Positions 35,856 to 43,869 of a stretch of 64,000 nucleotides of DNA are shown piece after piece. A program made the translations under genes and the position numbers. Location of the stretch: positions 62,001 through 126,000 of the forward strand of contig CADECY010000007.1 in assembly GCA_902825945.1 (NCBI GenBank), written 5' to 3'. The notes under the pieces were generated by a model. That model saw only the letters and a list, made by a program, of their open reading frames with translations, ran no database searches and was not told the origin of the DNA. This DNA is from an uncultured Acidobacteriota bacterium. GTDB lineage: Bacteria > Acidobacteriota > Terriglobia > Bryobacterales > Bryobacteraceae. Position 1 is the first letter of the stretch; each line of letters starts with the position of its first letter.

Positions 35856-36940
35856 GTCCATTGACGCGCATGAGAATCTCCCAGGTGTTCGCGGTGCTGC
35901 GGCTCGAGATCCGCAAGAGCTTCTTCTCCAAACGCGGGCTTTGGATCTATCTGCTCGCGCTCGCGCCGCTGCTGATCATCGGAGGCCACTACCTCGAAGC
36001 GCGGGGCCGCCTGGCGAACCGTGACTGGATCCACGCCCGTCAGCCCGGCGTCACCGCGGAAAAGCTCAGATCGGTGCGAACGGGAATGGCGCGGGACGAA
36101 GTGGTGAAGGCTCTCGGCGAGCCGGTCAACATCAACAAGTTCCGCCGGCGGATTCGCGGGGAACTTCGGGAACGCGAGTCGTTCCAATACAGCGACGGCC
36201 GCTCGATCGCCTACATCGATCTCGAGAACGGACGCGTGATCCGAAGCCGGATTCGCGGCGCCTGCAATCCGCTCGAGGAGACCAAGATCTATGCAGGCAT
36301 CTTCCAGTTCTTCTTCATCCGTCTGTGTGTCTTCTTCGGATGCGTGCTCGTGTTCATCAACCTGTTCCGCGGCGAGATGCTCGACAAGAGCCTGCACTAC
36401 TACTTCCTCGCTCCCGTGCGGCGCGAAGTGGTGGTAGCCGGGAAATTCCTCGCCGGACTCATCGCCACGAGCGTGATCTTCGGCGCGAGCGTCGCGCTCC
36501 AGAACGCCGTCTGGATGCGCCACTTCGAACCCGCCATCGTCGAGGAATACATGCGCGGCGACGGATGGCATCACTTCTTCTCGTACATTGGCGTGACGGC
36601 GCTTGCCTGCGCTGGCTATGGCGCTGTCTTTCTCGCCGCGGGCGTGCTGATCCGCAATCCGCTGGTCCCCGCGATCGCGATGCTGCTGTGGGAATGGGCG
36701 AATCCGATTCTGCCCTCGGCGCTCGCGCGAATCAGCGTGATTCACTATCTGAAGTCGCTGTGTCCGGTCGAAGTGCCGGTGGACCCGGGGATGCCGCCCG
36801 TGATCGCCGCGCTGGTGATCAACGGAGATCCCGCCAGGCCTTGGGTCGCGATTGCCGGATTGCTGGCGGTCGCGCTAGGCGTACTGGTGATCGCGGCCAT
36901 GCGGGCCCGCACTCTGGAGATCGCTTACGGCGGCGACTGA
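35852..36940 (+). CDS. ABC transporter permease (second module) with BamE-like insert
   Basis: The 362-residue permease has a first hydrophobic helix at residues about 29-45, then a soluble stretch of about 100 residues before the remaining helices (about 145-350). The soluble part, residues about 66-132, resembles the BamE/SmpA/OmlA fold: [20 protein letters not shown] followed by [20 protein letters not shown], the GMTxxEVxxxLGxP start and the closing strand of that family. It should lie in the periplasm. In BamE-type proteins this fold binds protein partners, so the loop may dock an envelope component. The gene ends the four-gene operon. Confidence 0.8.
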   Translation: MSPLTRMRISQVFAVLRLEIRKSFFSKRGLWIYLLALAPLLIIGGHYLEARGRLANRDWIHARQPGVTAEKLRSVRTGMARDEVVKALGEPVNINKFRRRIRGELRERESFQYSDGRSIAYIDLENGRVIRSRIRGACNPLEETKIYAGIFQFFFIRLCVFFGCVLVFINLFRGEMLDKSLHYYFLAPVRREVVVAGKFLAGLIATSVIFGASVALQNAVWMRHFEPAIVEEYMRGDGWHHFFSYIGVTALACAGYGAVFLAAGVLIRNPLVPAIAMLLWEWANPILPSALARISVIHYLKSLCPVEVPVDPGMPPVIAALVINGDPARPWVAIAGLLAVALGVLVIAAMRARTLEIAYGGD

Positions 36941-37116
36941 CCGGGTGGCGGGCCCTGGCGTCCGGCCCTGTATGGAGGCTGTGTCGCGCATGGTGTTTCC
37001 CTGGCGCGCGCATGCGGGTCGCGTCCCTCGTCGAACACCTGGACAAGGGAGCAACGATCGATAGTGGTGCGCATTTCGAGGATCCGCGCAATCCGGCGGC
37101 GAACCTCGCTGATTCG

Positions 37117-38595
37117 CTATCTCTGTTCGCAGACCTCGAACCGCATCGTTCGCGCGCCCGAAGGAACCGATGACGGCGCCAGCCGGCACAGATTCTGTTT
37201 CGAGGCACGGTCGTCGAGCAGACCCTCCTTCACGAACGCGAGCAGCGACTGGAACTCGTCACTCGAGAGCTGGACCGGGTTCACGAGCCGCGCGTCGAGC
37301 CTCGCCAATACTGGTTCGATCGGGCCCAGGCGATAGGTCAAGTCACGATCGATTCCGGACCGCCGCGGATCGTACCCGCGCGCGGACTGGGCCGTGTTCA
37401 TATGGAAGCGCAACGCATCGTCCAACTGCCGGAACGCACCGTTGTGGAAGAACGCGGGCTGGAGCGCCACGTTGCGGATCGGCGACGTGCGGAACTTGTA
37501 GCGGTCGGCGGCGGCACCCGTCACTTGCTCGAGTCCGAAGTCCTCGTCCTCTCCCGCTCCATCGAAAATCATGTTGCTCAGCCCCACTCCGAACAGCGGC
37601 GCGATTTGTGGAACACCAGCGACGTGATTGTCGAAGTCGCTGAACATCTCGTTGGCCCCGCCCGCAACCGCGTGACAACTCACACAGCCGGCTTTGCCGA
37701 AGAACAAGAGCGCGCCGCGCTTCTGCGGCACTGTCATCGCTCGATTGTCGCCGCGCGCGAAGCGGTCGACCGGCGCGTCGGCGAAGATCAGCGTGAACTC
37801 GAACTCCGCGATCGCCTTGCCGAACATGATGAAGTCGATCGGTCCCCCTCCCGCGACGGACGGGAAGATCTGCCCGAACAGTGCGCGATAGTTCGCGTTC
37901 CCATTGAGCCTCGCGAGCACCGCCTGCCGGATCGGCTCGTTGCGGAAACCGGATCCGTCCGGCGGAGGCACGATCCCGCCTTTTCCATCGTCGAAGGCGT
38001 CGAAGCGTGGGCCGATGGTTCCCGCCGTTCCCGTGAATCCGGCCACTTCCACGAGCTCAGTCGGCGGAATGTGTGCTTGGGCGATCAGCAGGTGCGTCAC
38101 GGCTGGGTCGTTCGGCAGGAACTTCACGTTCGACTCGGGCGCCGGAAACAGGAAACCCATCGAGTTGTTGAAAGGGTCTCCGGATGGCGCCGAGAATCGC
38201 CCGTTCCACATCAGCTTCGGGTAAAAGGCTGAATTCGCCGCCGTGGGCGTTCGGCGTTGATTGCGCGGACCCGTCCGGTGCGGTCCCACGAGATTATTGT
38301 TCTGGATTCCGATCGCGATCGACTGCGTGTCGCCCATCCCGTTCGAAGGCGAATGACACCCGCCGCAGGTGTTATCCGAGTGGAGTCCTCCCGAGACGTC
38401 GAACCACAGTAGCCGTCCGAGATCGGCCAGGCGCGGGTTGATCGGCCGGCCCAGCCGCGACGTGATGCTCGACCCCACTTGTCCAGTGAAGTGCGCTGTC
38501 TGCAGAGCCGTCCTCAACTCCGAGTCGAGATCGGCCGCTGCAATTCCCCATGTCAGCCCGGCAAGTGCGAGGGCGGTATGCTTGATTGTTCTCAT
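37117..38595 (-). CDS. Di-haem cytochrome c peroxidase family protein
   Basis: The 492-residue protein has a signal peptide (MRTIKHTALALAGLTWGIAAA) and two haem c sites: CGGCH at residues 77-81 and CVSCH near residue 300. The layout matches the MauG/CcpA family, with segments SIAIGIQNNNLVGPHRTGPR, GALLFFGKAGCVSCHAVAGG and TSPIRNVALQPAFFHNGAFR. It acts in the periplasm, either reducing peroxide or oxidising a partner. The ATG at 38595 has GGAG about seven bases upstream. About 50 C-terminal residues after the haem domain are unusual. It lies downstream of the GMC dehydrogenase pair on the same strand, about 112 bases away. Confidence 0.9.
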   Translation of the reverse strand: MRTIKHTALALAGLTWGIAAADLDSELRTALQTAHFTGQVGSSITSRLGRPINPRLADLGRLLWFDVSGGLHSDNTCGGCHSPSNGMGDTQSIAIGIQNNNLVGPHRTGPRNQRRTPTAANSAFYPKLMWNGRFSAPSGDPFNNSMGFLFPAPESNVKFLPNDPAVTHLLIAQAHIPPTELVEVAGFTGTAGTIGPRFDAFDDGKGGIVPPPDGSGFRNEPIRQAVLARLNGNANYRALFGQIFPSVAGGGPIDFIMFGKAIAEFEFTLIFADAPVDRFARGDNRAMTVPQKRGALLFFGKAGCVSCHAVAGGANEMFSDFDNHVAGVPQIAPLFGVGLSNMIFDGAGEDEDFGLEQVTGAAADRYKFRTSPIRNVALQPAFFHNGAFRQLDDALRFHMNTAQSARGYDPRRSGIDRDLTYRLGPIEPVLARLDARLVNPVQLSSDEFQSLLAFVKEGLLDDRASKQNLCRLAPSSVPSGARTMRFEVCEQR

Positions 38596-38707
38596 GATCA
38601 TCTCCAATGGCGGCGGTCGCGCCGCCGGTATATTCGCCCAGCACTGAAACAACGCATCCCCACCCCCGAACCCTTCGAGGAACGCCGGCTAGTTCCACGC
38701 CCCGGCG

Positions 38708-40354
38708 CTACACGTTTCCTGCCCGCATCTGCTCCGCCAAATGATCCGAAGCTCGCCAAGCCAGCGCGAGAATCGTCAACGTCGGATTCTTCTCCGTTGC
38801 CGTCGGAAACGCCGAGCCATCCACAACGAACAAGTTCTTCACTTCATGCATCTGCATGAACCCGTTCAACGCGCTCCGTTTCGGATCGTCACCCATCCGG
38901 CAGGTTCCGTGCTCGTGAATCGCGGACCCGTTTACATCAAGCGATCCGCGCTGATACGGCAGCGCCTCCGCCTTCGCTTCATGCAGAATCCGCTCGACGG
39001 TGTCGTACATCTCGGAAACCATCTTCCGCTCGTTCTCGCCCGTCTTGTACTCGATCTTCGCGATCGGAATCCCGTAGCGATCCTTGGGCGTCCCCTCCAC
39101 CGTCACGCGATTCTCGCGCCGTGGCAGCACTTCGCCGTACGGGTGCATTGCCACCAGCGCCGGATATCGCCGCTTCACGTCGCGCTTGAAATCCGCGCCG
39201 AAACCGTCGATCGACTTCGCGAAGCCCGCGTTCGGCTGCGCGCCCGATCCCCAGAATTGCATCCCGAATCCGCGCAGATAGTCGCGCTTGCGTCCATCTG
39301 AATGATTGAAGCGCGGCATGTAGATATGTTCGCCGCTGATGCCGTCGTCGTTGTGGACCTTGCCTCCGAGCAGTTCGGGCATGAACGCGTAAACATGGAA
39401 TCGCACCTGCTCGCACAAGTAGCGCCCGATCACGTCGTTCGAATTCCCGATCCCGTTCGGATACCGCGCGGACTTCGAGTTCAGCAGAATCCGCGTCGAA
39501 TCGATGCACGACGCAGCCATCACCACAACGCGGGCCCGCACCGTGCGTTCCTCGCCCGTCTGCCGGTCGAAGTACTGCACGCCGCTGGCGCGCCCCTTGT
39601 CGTCGTTCAATACTCGCGCCACCACGGCGTTGTCCACGATCTCGAGCTTGCCGGTCGCCAGCGCCGGATCGAGCAGATAATCGGTTGAATTGAAGAACGC
39701 CGAAATGTCGCAGCCGCGTCCGCACGCGCCGCAGAAGTGGCAAGCCGCGCGCCCGTTGTGCGCCTTCGTCAGAACCGCGCGCCGTCCGCTCACGATGTTG
39801 ATGCCCGTTCGCTTGGCCGCCTTGCGCAGCAGCGCCTCGCCGCATCTCGCCGGAGCCGCTGGCAAGTGATACTGGCTGCCAGGCAAGACATCCTGGTCAT
39901 CGTCCCCGCCACAGACGCCAATCAACTGATCCACATGATCGTAGTAGGAGTTGATGTCCTTGTACCGGATTGGCCAGGGAATCTCCCAGCCATCCTTCGC
40001 CGGACCCTCGAAGTCCACATCGCCGTACCGCAGTGACACGCGGCCCCAGATGTTCGTCTTTCCACCGCGACCCCACACCCGCCAGACATCGAAGAACTGG
40101 CCCTTCGTCCACGTGTACGGCTGCTCCTTCAGGTCGAGTACGAACTGTGGAGGCTTCTGTCCACGGTCCAGCCGTTCGCGCCACTCCCACGGCTTCACAT
40201 GACTCCAGAAGCTCGCCTTGTTGAACCGCGTACCCGCGTCGAGCATCAACACGTTCACGCCCTTGCGTGTCAGATTCCACGCGGCCATGCCGCCCGCCGC
40301 GCCAGACCCGACGATCACCACGTCATGCACTTTTTCACTGCGCGCGATCTGCAT
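38708..40354 (-). CDS. GMC-family oxidoreductase, FAD-dependent dehydrogenase subunit
   Basis: The 548-residue flavoprotein starts with the FAD-binding motif [17 protein letters not shown] and an acidic residue in [20 protein letters not shown], a cysteine cluster as in gluconate- and sorbose-type dehydrogenases, follows at about residue 210. HEHGTCRMG and the [19 protein letters not shown] end are typical of the family. It should oxidise a sugar or polyol and pass electrons to the respiratory chain. No signal peptide is present; export probably depends on the small Tat-type subunit encoded four bases upstream. The exact substrate is unknown. Confidence 0.92.
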   Translation of the reverse strand: MQIARSEKVHDVVIVGSGAAGGMAAWNLTRKGVNVLMLDAGTRFNKASFWSHVKPWEWRERLDRGQKPPQFVLDLKEQPYTWTKGQFFDVWRVWGRGGKTNIWGRVSLRYGDVDFEGPAKDGWEIPWPIRYKDINSYYDHVDQLIGVCGGDDDQDVLPGSQYHLPAAPARCGEALLRKAAKRTGINIVSGRRAVLTKAHNGRAACHFCGACGRGCDISAFFNSTDYLLDPALATGKLEIVDNAVVARVLNDDKGRASGVQYFDRQTGEERTVRARVVVMAASCIDSTRILLNSKSARYPNGIGNSNDVIGRYLCEQVRFHVYAFMPELLGGKVHNDDGISGEHIYMPRFNHSDGRKRDYLRGFGMQFWGSGAQPNAGFAKSIDGFGADFKRDVKRRYPALVAMHPYGEVLPRRENRVTVEGTPKDRYGIPIAKIEYKTGENERKMVSEMYDTVERILHEAKAEALPYQRGSLDVNGSAIHEHGTCRMGDDPKRSALNGFMQMHEVKNLFVVDGSAFPTATEKNPTLTILALAWRASDHLAEQMRAGNV

Positions 40355-40358
40355 GCCG

Positions 40359-40832
40359 TTACCCCTTGTGCTCCGGATGTGTGCAACCGTGGAACTCGGG
40401 CATCGGAGTCAATCCGTGCCATCCCAGCTCCTGAGCCAAGCCCGCGCGGGTCGTATAGTAGCCGTCGATCGTCAGGTCCTTTAGCATCTTGAAGAACGGA
40501 TCTTTCCGCGCCGCGAGAGTCTTCAGCTTCTCGACTTGCTGCTCCGGCATGAGCTTCGCGAAGCTCTTCATCCCGGCTCGGAACTTCTTCGCCTCGGCCG
40601 GCTTCGCCGACAACGCCCGATCGATCAGTAACTGCACGCCGGCATCGGCGGCGCCCGGCGTATCAGTCCGCGGAATGATGTGCTCGGCCAACTGAGCGAT
40701 CAGCTTCAACTCGTCCGCCGAAAACACCTTCGGTTGATAAGAGCCTGGAGCCACCTTGTCCGCTTCGTGGGAGTGCTGTGCCAACGCGGGCAGCGCCGCG
40801 CCGGCCGAAATCAGCTCGCGTCGAGAGGTCAT
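40359..40832 (-). CDS. Gluconate 2-dehydrogenase subunit 3 family protein
   Basis: The 157-residue protein begins with a Tat-type leader ([19 protein letters not shown]). The body contains the family features [38 protein letters not shown] and a C-terminal [16 protein letters not shown]. Such small subunits escort the GMC dehydrogenase through the Tat system. The ATG at 40832 is preferred over the longer frame; TACCAT lies seven bases upstream, implying a leaderless message. It is the first gene of the pair, with four bases between them. Confidence 0.88.
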   Translation of the reverse strand: MTSRRELISAGAALPALAQHSHEADKVAPGSYQPKVFSADELKLIAQLAEHIIPRTDTPGAADAGVQLLIDRALSAKPAEAKKFRAGMKSFAKLMPEQQVEKLKTLAARKDPFFKMLKDLTIDGYYTTRAGLAQELGWHGLTPMPEFHGCTHPEHKG

Positions 40833-40909
40833 CGACGCTATGGTAGCGGGTTTGAATCGAGCCGAGTCTCGAGCAGCAACGCACGCGGTGCCCTGTGGAC
40901 CGGCCGCAA

Positions 40910-41188
40910 CTACTTCCGTTCCAGTTCCGCGATCGCTTGCAGTACGGACTTCGTGTTTCGGTTGACGAGAGCCAATACTTTTGCCGTGCACACCGCCGCG
41001 ATGAGGACCACCCCGGAGAGGATCGTCACTTCCAATTTCAGTTCCGGGCTGGGGCTCCGTTCCGTCAGCCAGATCGCGGCCCCGAAAGCCACGACTGTAA
41101 CCACGATCTGCTTGGCCCGGGAATATCGTTCCGCCTTCTCAACGCTTGCCAGCGCCTGGCGGATGAAAACGTCTTCTTCATGCTTCAT
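40910..41188 (-). CDS. Small membrane protein encoded with an ECF sigma factor
   Basis: The 92-residue product has a charged N-terminal helix (MKHEEDVFIRQALASVEKAE), two hydrophobic helices (QIVVTVVAFGAAIWL and VTILSGVVLIAAVCTAKVLA) and a short charged tail. The ATG has GGAGG five bases upstream and overlaps the end of the sigma factor gene by 11 bases. Position and size make it a candidate regulator of the sigma factor, but it lacks a recognisable zinc-binding anti-sigma motif (HxxxCxxC). Confidence 0.6.
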   Translation of the reverse strand: MKHEEDVFIRQALASVEKAERYSRAKQIVVTVVAFGAAIWLTERSPSPELKLEVTILSGVVLIAAVCTAKVLALVNRNTKSVLQAIAELERK

Positions 41189-41786
41189 GGTTGCCTCCTG
41201 TGATGAATCCACGGATCATTGCGACTCCGTAGGAGAGCCGGGACTTCGCGGTTCCTACGGGGATATCGAGAATCGCCGCCGTCTCCTCCAGCGAAAGGTG
41301 TTGTTGATAGTGAAGCAGGAGCACGGCCCTGCTAGCGGGGGACACGCGGTCCACCAATGCCAGAAAATCGTGATCGAACTGCTCTTGCCCATTCGAGCCG
41401 GAGAGAGCCATGGCGCGAATCAATTCCGGATCACTCTCGAGTTCACGCCAACGTTTCACTTTCTTCAAATAGAGGAACGCAATGCGGGTGGCGATGCGGA
41501 ACGTCCACGCCCGGAACACTCTCGGTTCCCGGAGATGCCGAATCCGCCGGTGGATCGTGAACGCGACCTCTTGCAGGATGTCGTCCGCGTCCGATTCGCC
41601 CGCTAGGTTGACCACGTACCTGCGAACAGGTCCGTGCACTCTCCGCAACAGTTGCTCGAACGCCGCCGCGTCTCCGCACTGAGTGCGCATGACGAGGAGC
41701 GGTTCTCCCTCGTTATCGATTGAAGATCCCATCGGGAAGCACAGCCTGAATTCGCCGTTTCGTTTCGTTGATGACGGCTCATGCAT
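41178..41786 (-). CDS. ECF-type RNA polymerase sigma factor
   Basis: The 202-residue protein has sigma region 2 (DADDILQEVAFTIHRRIRHL, with AWTFRIATRIAFLYLKK) and region 4 (SLEETAAILDIPVGTAKSRL), typical of extracytoplasmic-function sigma factors. It directs RNA polymerase to a small regulon, probably an envelope-stress response. The N-terminal 30 residues are extra; ATG codons at 41786 and 41732 are both possible. The downstream gene for a small membrane protein overlaps it. An inverted repeat lies about 33 bases upstream. Confidence 0.88.
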   Translation of the reverse strand: MHEPSSTKRNGEFRLCFPMGSSIDNEGEPLLVMRTQCGDAAAFEQLLRRVHGPVRRYVVNLAGESDADDILQEVAFTIHRRIRHLREPRVFRAWTFRIATRIAFLYLKKVKRWRELESDPELIRAMALSGSNGQEQFDHDFLALVDRVSPASRAVLLLHYQQHLSLEETAAILDIPVGTAKSRLSYGVAMIRGFITGGNHEA

Positions 41787-41819
41787 GAGAGGCGTTCAAC
41801 TGGCCAAACTGTTCGGAAG

Positions 41820-41839
41820 GTGAAACTTTATCTTTTCAC
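41820..41839. promoter_or_regulatory. Inverted repeat upstream of the ECF sigma gene
   Basis: GTGAAA (41820-41825) and TTTCAC (41834-41839) form a perfect six-base inverted repeat with an eight-base spacer in an AT-rich stretch. It is 33 bases above the sigma factor start and may be an operator or part of an autoregulated promoter. No known motif is matched. Confidence 0.3.
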
Positions 41840-41941
41840 GCCCCATGCGGCCCTTTCGACCGCCGGTCGAATCGTGCGTGTGGTACGGTAGCGAGTTCTG
41901 GAGCTACACTTGCCGAGTTGCGCCCGATTGAGGACCACCCA

Positions 41942-42733
41942 ATGAATCACGCTACCTATCCTGGACTTCAAGGGAAGTTCGCCGTGATCACGGGCGCCAG
42001 CCGCACCAGCGGCATTGGAGCGGCAACTTGCCGGGCGTTGGCGACGCAAGGTGTGAACATCCTGTTCACCAGTTGGCAGGCTTATGACCGGGGACAGCCG
42101 CACGGCGCGGATGAGAACGGTCCCGTCGTTCTGGAAAAGATGCTGCTGGACCTGGGTGTGCAAGCCCGACGTTTGGAGATTGATCTGTCGCTTCCGGCAA
42201 GCGCGCCGCAGGTCCTGAACGCCGCCCAGCAGTGGCTCGGCTTGCCGGACATCGTGGTGAACAACGCCGCCCACTCGATTCCTGACGGATTCGAACTCCT
42301 CGATGCCGCCGGACTGGATGCGCACTACGCCGTGAACATGCGTGCCGCGTTCCTGTTGTCCGTCGAGTTTGCTAGGCGAGCCAAAGCGATTGGCCGTTCG
42401 AGTGGCCGGATCATCAACATGACCTCTGGCCAGGGTTGGGGCCCGCTACCGGGCGAGTTGGCCTACGCCGCGACCAAAGGCGCAATGGAAGCCTTCACGC
42501 TCAGCCTGGCCGCCGAATTGGCTCCTCTTGGGACTACCGTCAATGCCGTTGATCCGGGCGCAACCGACACTGGCTGGATCAGCGATCAAATGCGGCGCGA
42601 GTGGAGCGTGCAGCCGGGCATCGCGAAGTTCAATCAACCTGACGATGCCGCCAGGGTGATCGTCTTCCTGGCCAGCGAAGCCGCACGGCATGTAACGGGG
42701 CAGGTGATCCACGCACGCGGCAGTGCGATATAG
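41942..42733 (+). CDS. SDR-family oxidoreductase
   Basis: The 263-residue protein is a classical short-chain dehydrogenase/reductase with NAD(P)-binding ITGASRTSGIGAATC, the NNAAH strand motif, catalytic Ser in INMTSGQGWG and the YAATK catalytic Tyr and Lys. The C-terminal end AARHVTGQVIHARG is normal for 3-oxoacyl-ACP-reductase-like members. It acts in the cytosol on an alcohol or ketone not identifiable here. The ATG at 41942 is chosen; an in-frame TTG at 41918 is less likely. It stands alone between the divergent sigma gene and a long spacer. Confidence 0.9.
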   Translation: MNHATYPGLQGKFAVITGASRTSGIGAATCRALATQGVNILFTSWQAYDRGQPHGADENGPVVLEKMLLDLGVQARRLEIDLSLPASAPQVLNAAQQWLGLPDIVVNNAAHSIPDGFELLDAAGLDAHYAVNMRAAFLLSVEFARRAKAIGRSSGRIINMTSGQGWGPLPGELAYAATKGAMEAFTLSLAAELAPLGTTVNAVDPGATDTGWISDQMRREWSVQPGIAKFNQPDDAARVIVFLASEAARHVTGQVIHARGSAI

Positions 42734-43329
42734 CCCGCGCCTGCCGAGTACGGGGTCATTCTTTCTAGAGGCTTTACCGGGCGCCGAACAGCAAGCACCG
42801 GACCGGGCAGCACGAAACGCACGGCAATGACCAGGCGGCCGCAGGCGCGAAAATTGTGTACACTGTGGCCAATCGCATGGCCACGGTGAGATGGGACCTC
42901 AGGGGGACCGGTCGCCGGCGCCCTCTCGCACCGCAGCGTCTATTGGCCAGCCATGCCAAGCACGTCAATGCCCGAAATTAATCCGCGCGCGACGGGTGAG
43001 ATTGTCAGCCGAATCACGCCGAGAACGACACCGTTCGCCCCCGTCACCGCGAGCGGAATCCGAAGACACCAACGGCGGCACTCGGCCGCACTCTTCGACG
43101 TCAGCTAGCCACGCCAGTACTCCTTGGCCCCCAGTACCGCCGCCACCCAACGAAAAATCGCAGTCACACGCGATCGAACTTTTCCAATTCTTTCCCGGAA
43201 CCCCTCGCCACTCAACCGCTTGCGCCACCCGCCACTGCCCCAAGAGTGCGGCCAAATCGGCAAAACCCATTTGACCCACGCGATTCTCTACGCGGGCGCG
43301 AAAGCCGCGCCCGACAAGGAGAATTCGAA
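42734..43329. other. Intergenic region without a recognised gene
   Basis: These 596 bases hold only poor open frames. A promoter-like TGTGTACACT lies near 42854-42865. Near the right end the frame GQIGKTHLTHAILYAGAKAA runs up to the next gene in another frame; it may be a decayed N-terminal part of that gene, because related proteins carry an extra region there. AAGGAG at 43315-43320 serves the gene starting at 43330. Confidence 0.4.
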
Positions 43330-43869
43330 ATGTTGATCAAGGGTGAATCCCGCGAAGAGTGGAATCGTCTCGTTGCAGACCTGACCGCTCGCTTCCAGCC
43401 GGCCGACAACGTCGAACTCGGCCTTATCCAGGACATGGCCTCGGCAACCTGGCGCGCCCGCCGCGCCGAACGCATGGAAGCCGAACTGATCAGTGCGGAC
43501 CTCGACGACATCGCACACCTCGATGGGCCTGCCGCAACGTCCGCGGAACAGACTCGCCGCACCGCGCTCGCTTACGCGAAGGCGCTCGGCTTCAACAACG
43601 CGATTGCCGAGTTCTGCCGCCACAGCGAACGGTTGAACCGTCTCTGGATCAGGCTTCACGCCAAACTGAAGGAGCTTCAGAAAGACCGTCTCGCGGCGGC
43701 GCCGCCTCCCGCCAACGAGCCGGAAAAGCCCGCGCGACGGCCCGCTTCGCAAAAATCGAAAAACGAACCCGGGCGCGCGCAATCCGCGGCGCCTCAACCC
43801 GATCAGCAGGGCTTCTACATCCACGAGCTTCTCGAAAAGCTCCGGCGGGAGGCGTCATGCGATCGCTGA
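43330..43869 (+). CDS. Hypothetical protein of an expanded Solibacter-type family
   Basis: The 179-residue protein begins MLIKGESREEWNRLVADLTA and continues with a helical core (NVELGLIQDMASATWRARRA, ERMEAELI), then a proline- and lysine-rich linker and a helical end. The pattern GES-EEW/EF...F-P....E..L...MA.A.WR.RR.E matches, from memory, the C-terminal part of a family found in many copies in Solibacter-like genomes, usually preceded by a segment containing KHGL. Here that segment is absent, so the gene may be shortened. AAGGAG nine bases upstream supports the start. It overlaps the lipase gene by 13 bases. Function unknown. Confidence 0.6.
   Translation: MLIKGESREEWNRLVADLTARFQPADNVELGLIQDMASATWRARRAERMEAELISADLDDIAHLDGPAATSAEQTRRTALAYAKALGFNNAIAEFCRHSERLNRLWIRLHAKLKELQKDRLAAAPPPANEPEKPARRPASQKSKNEPGRAQSAAPQPDQQGFYIHELLEKLRREASCDR

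Noticed and set aside
42891..43274. Plus-strand open frame of 127 codons in the long spacer
   Set aside because: Ser/Pro/Arg-rich, no conserved segment and no ribosome binding site.
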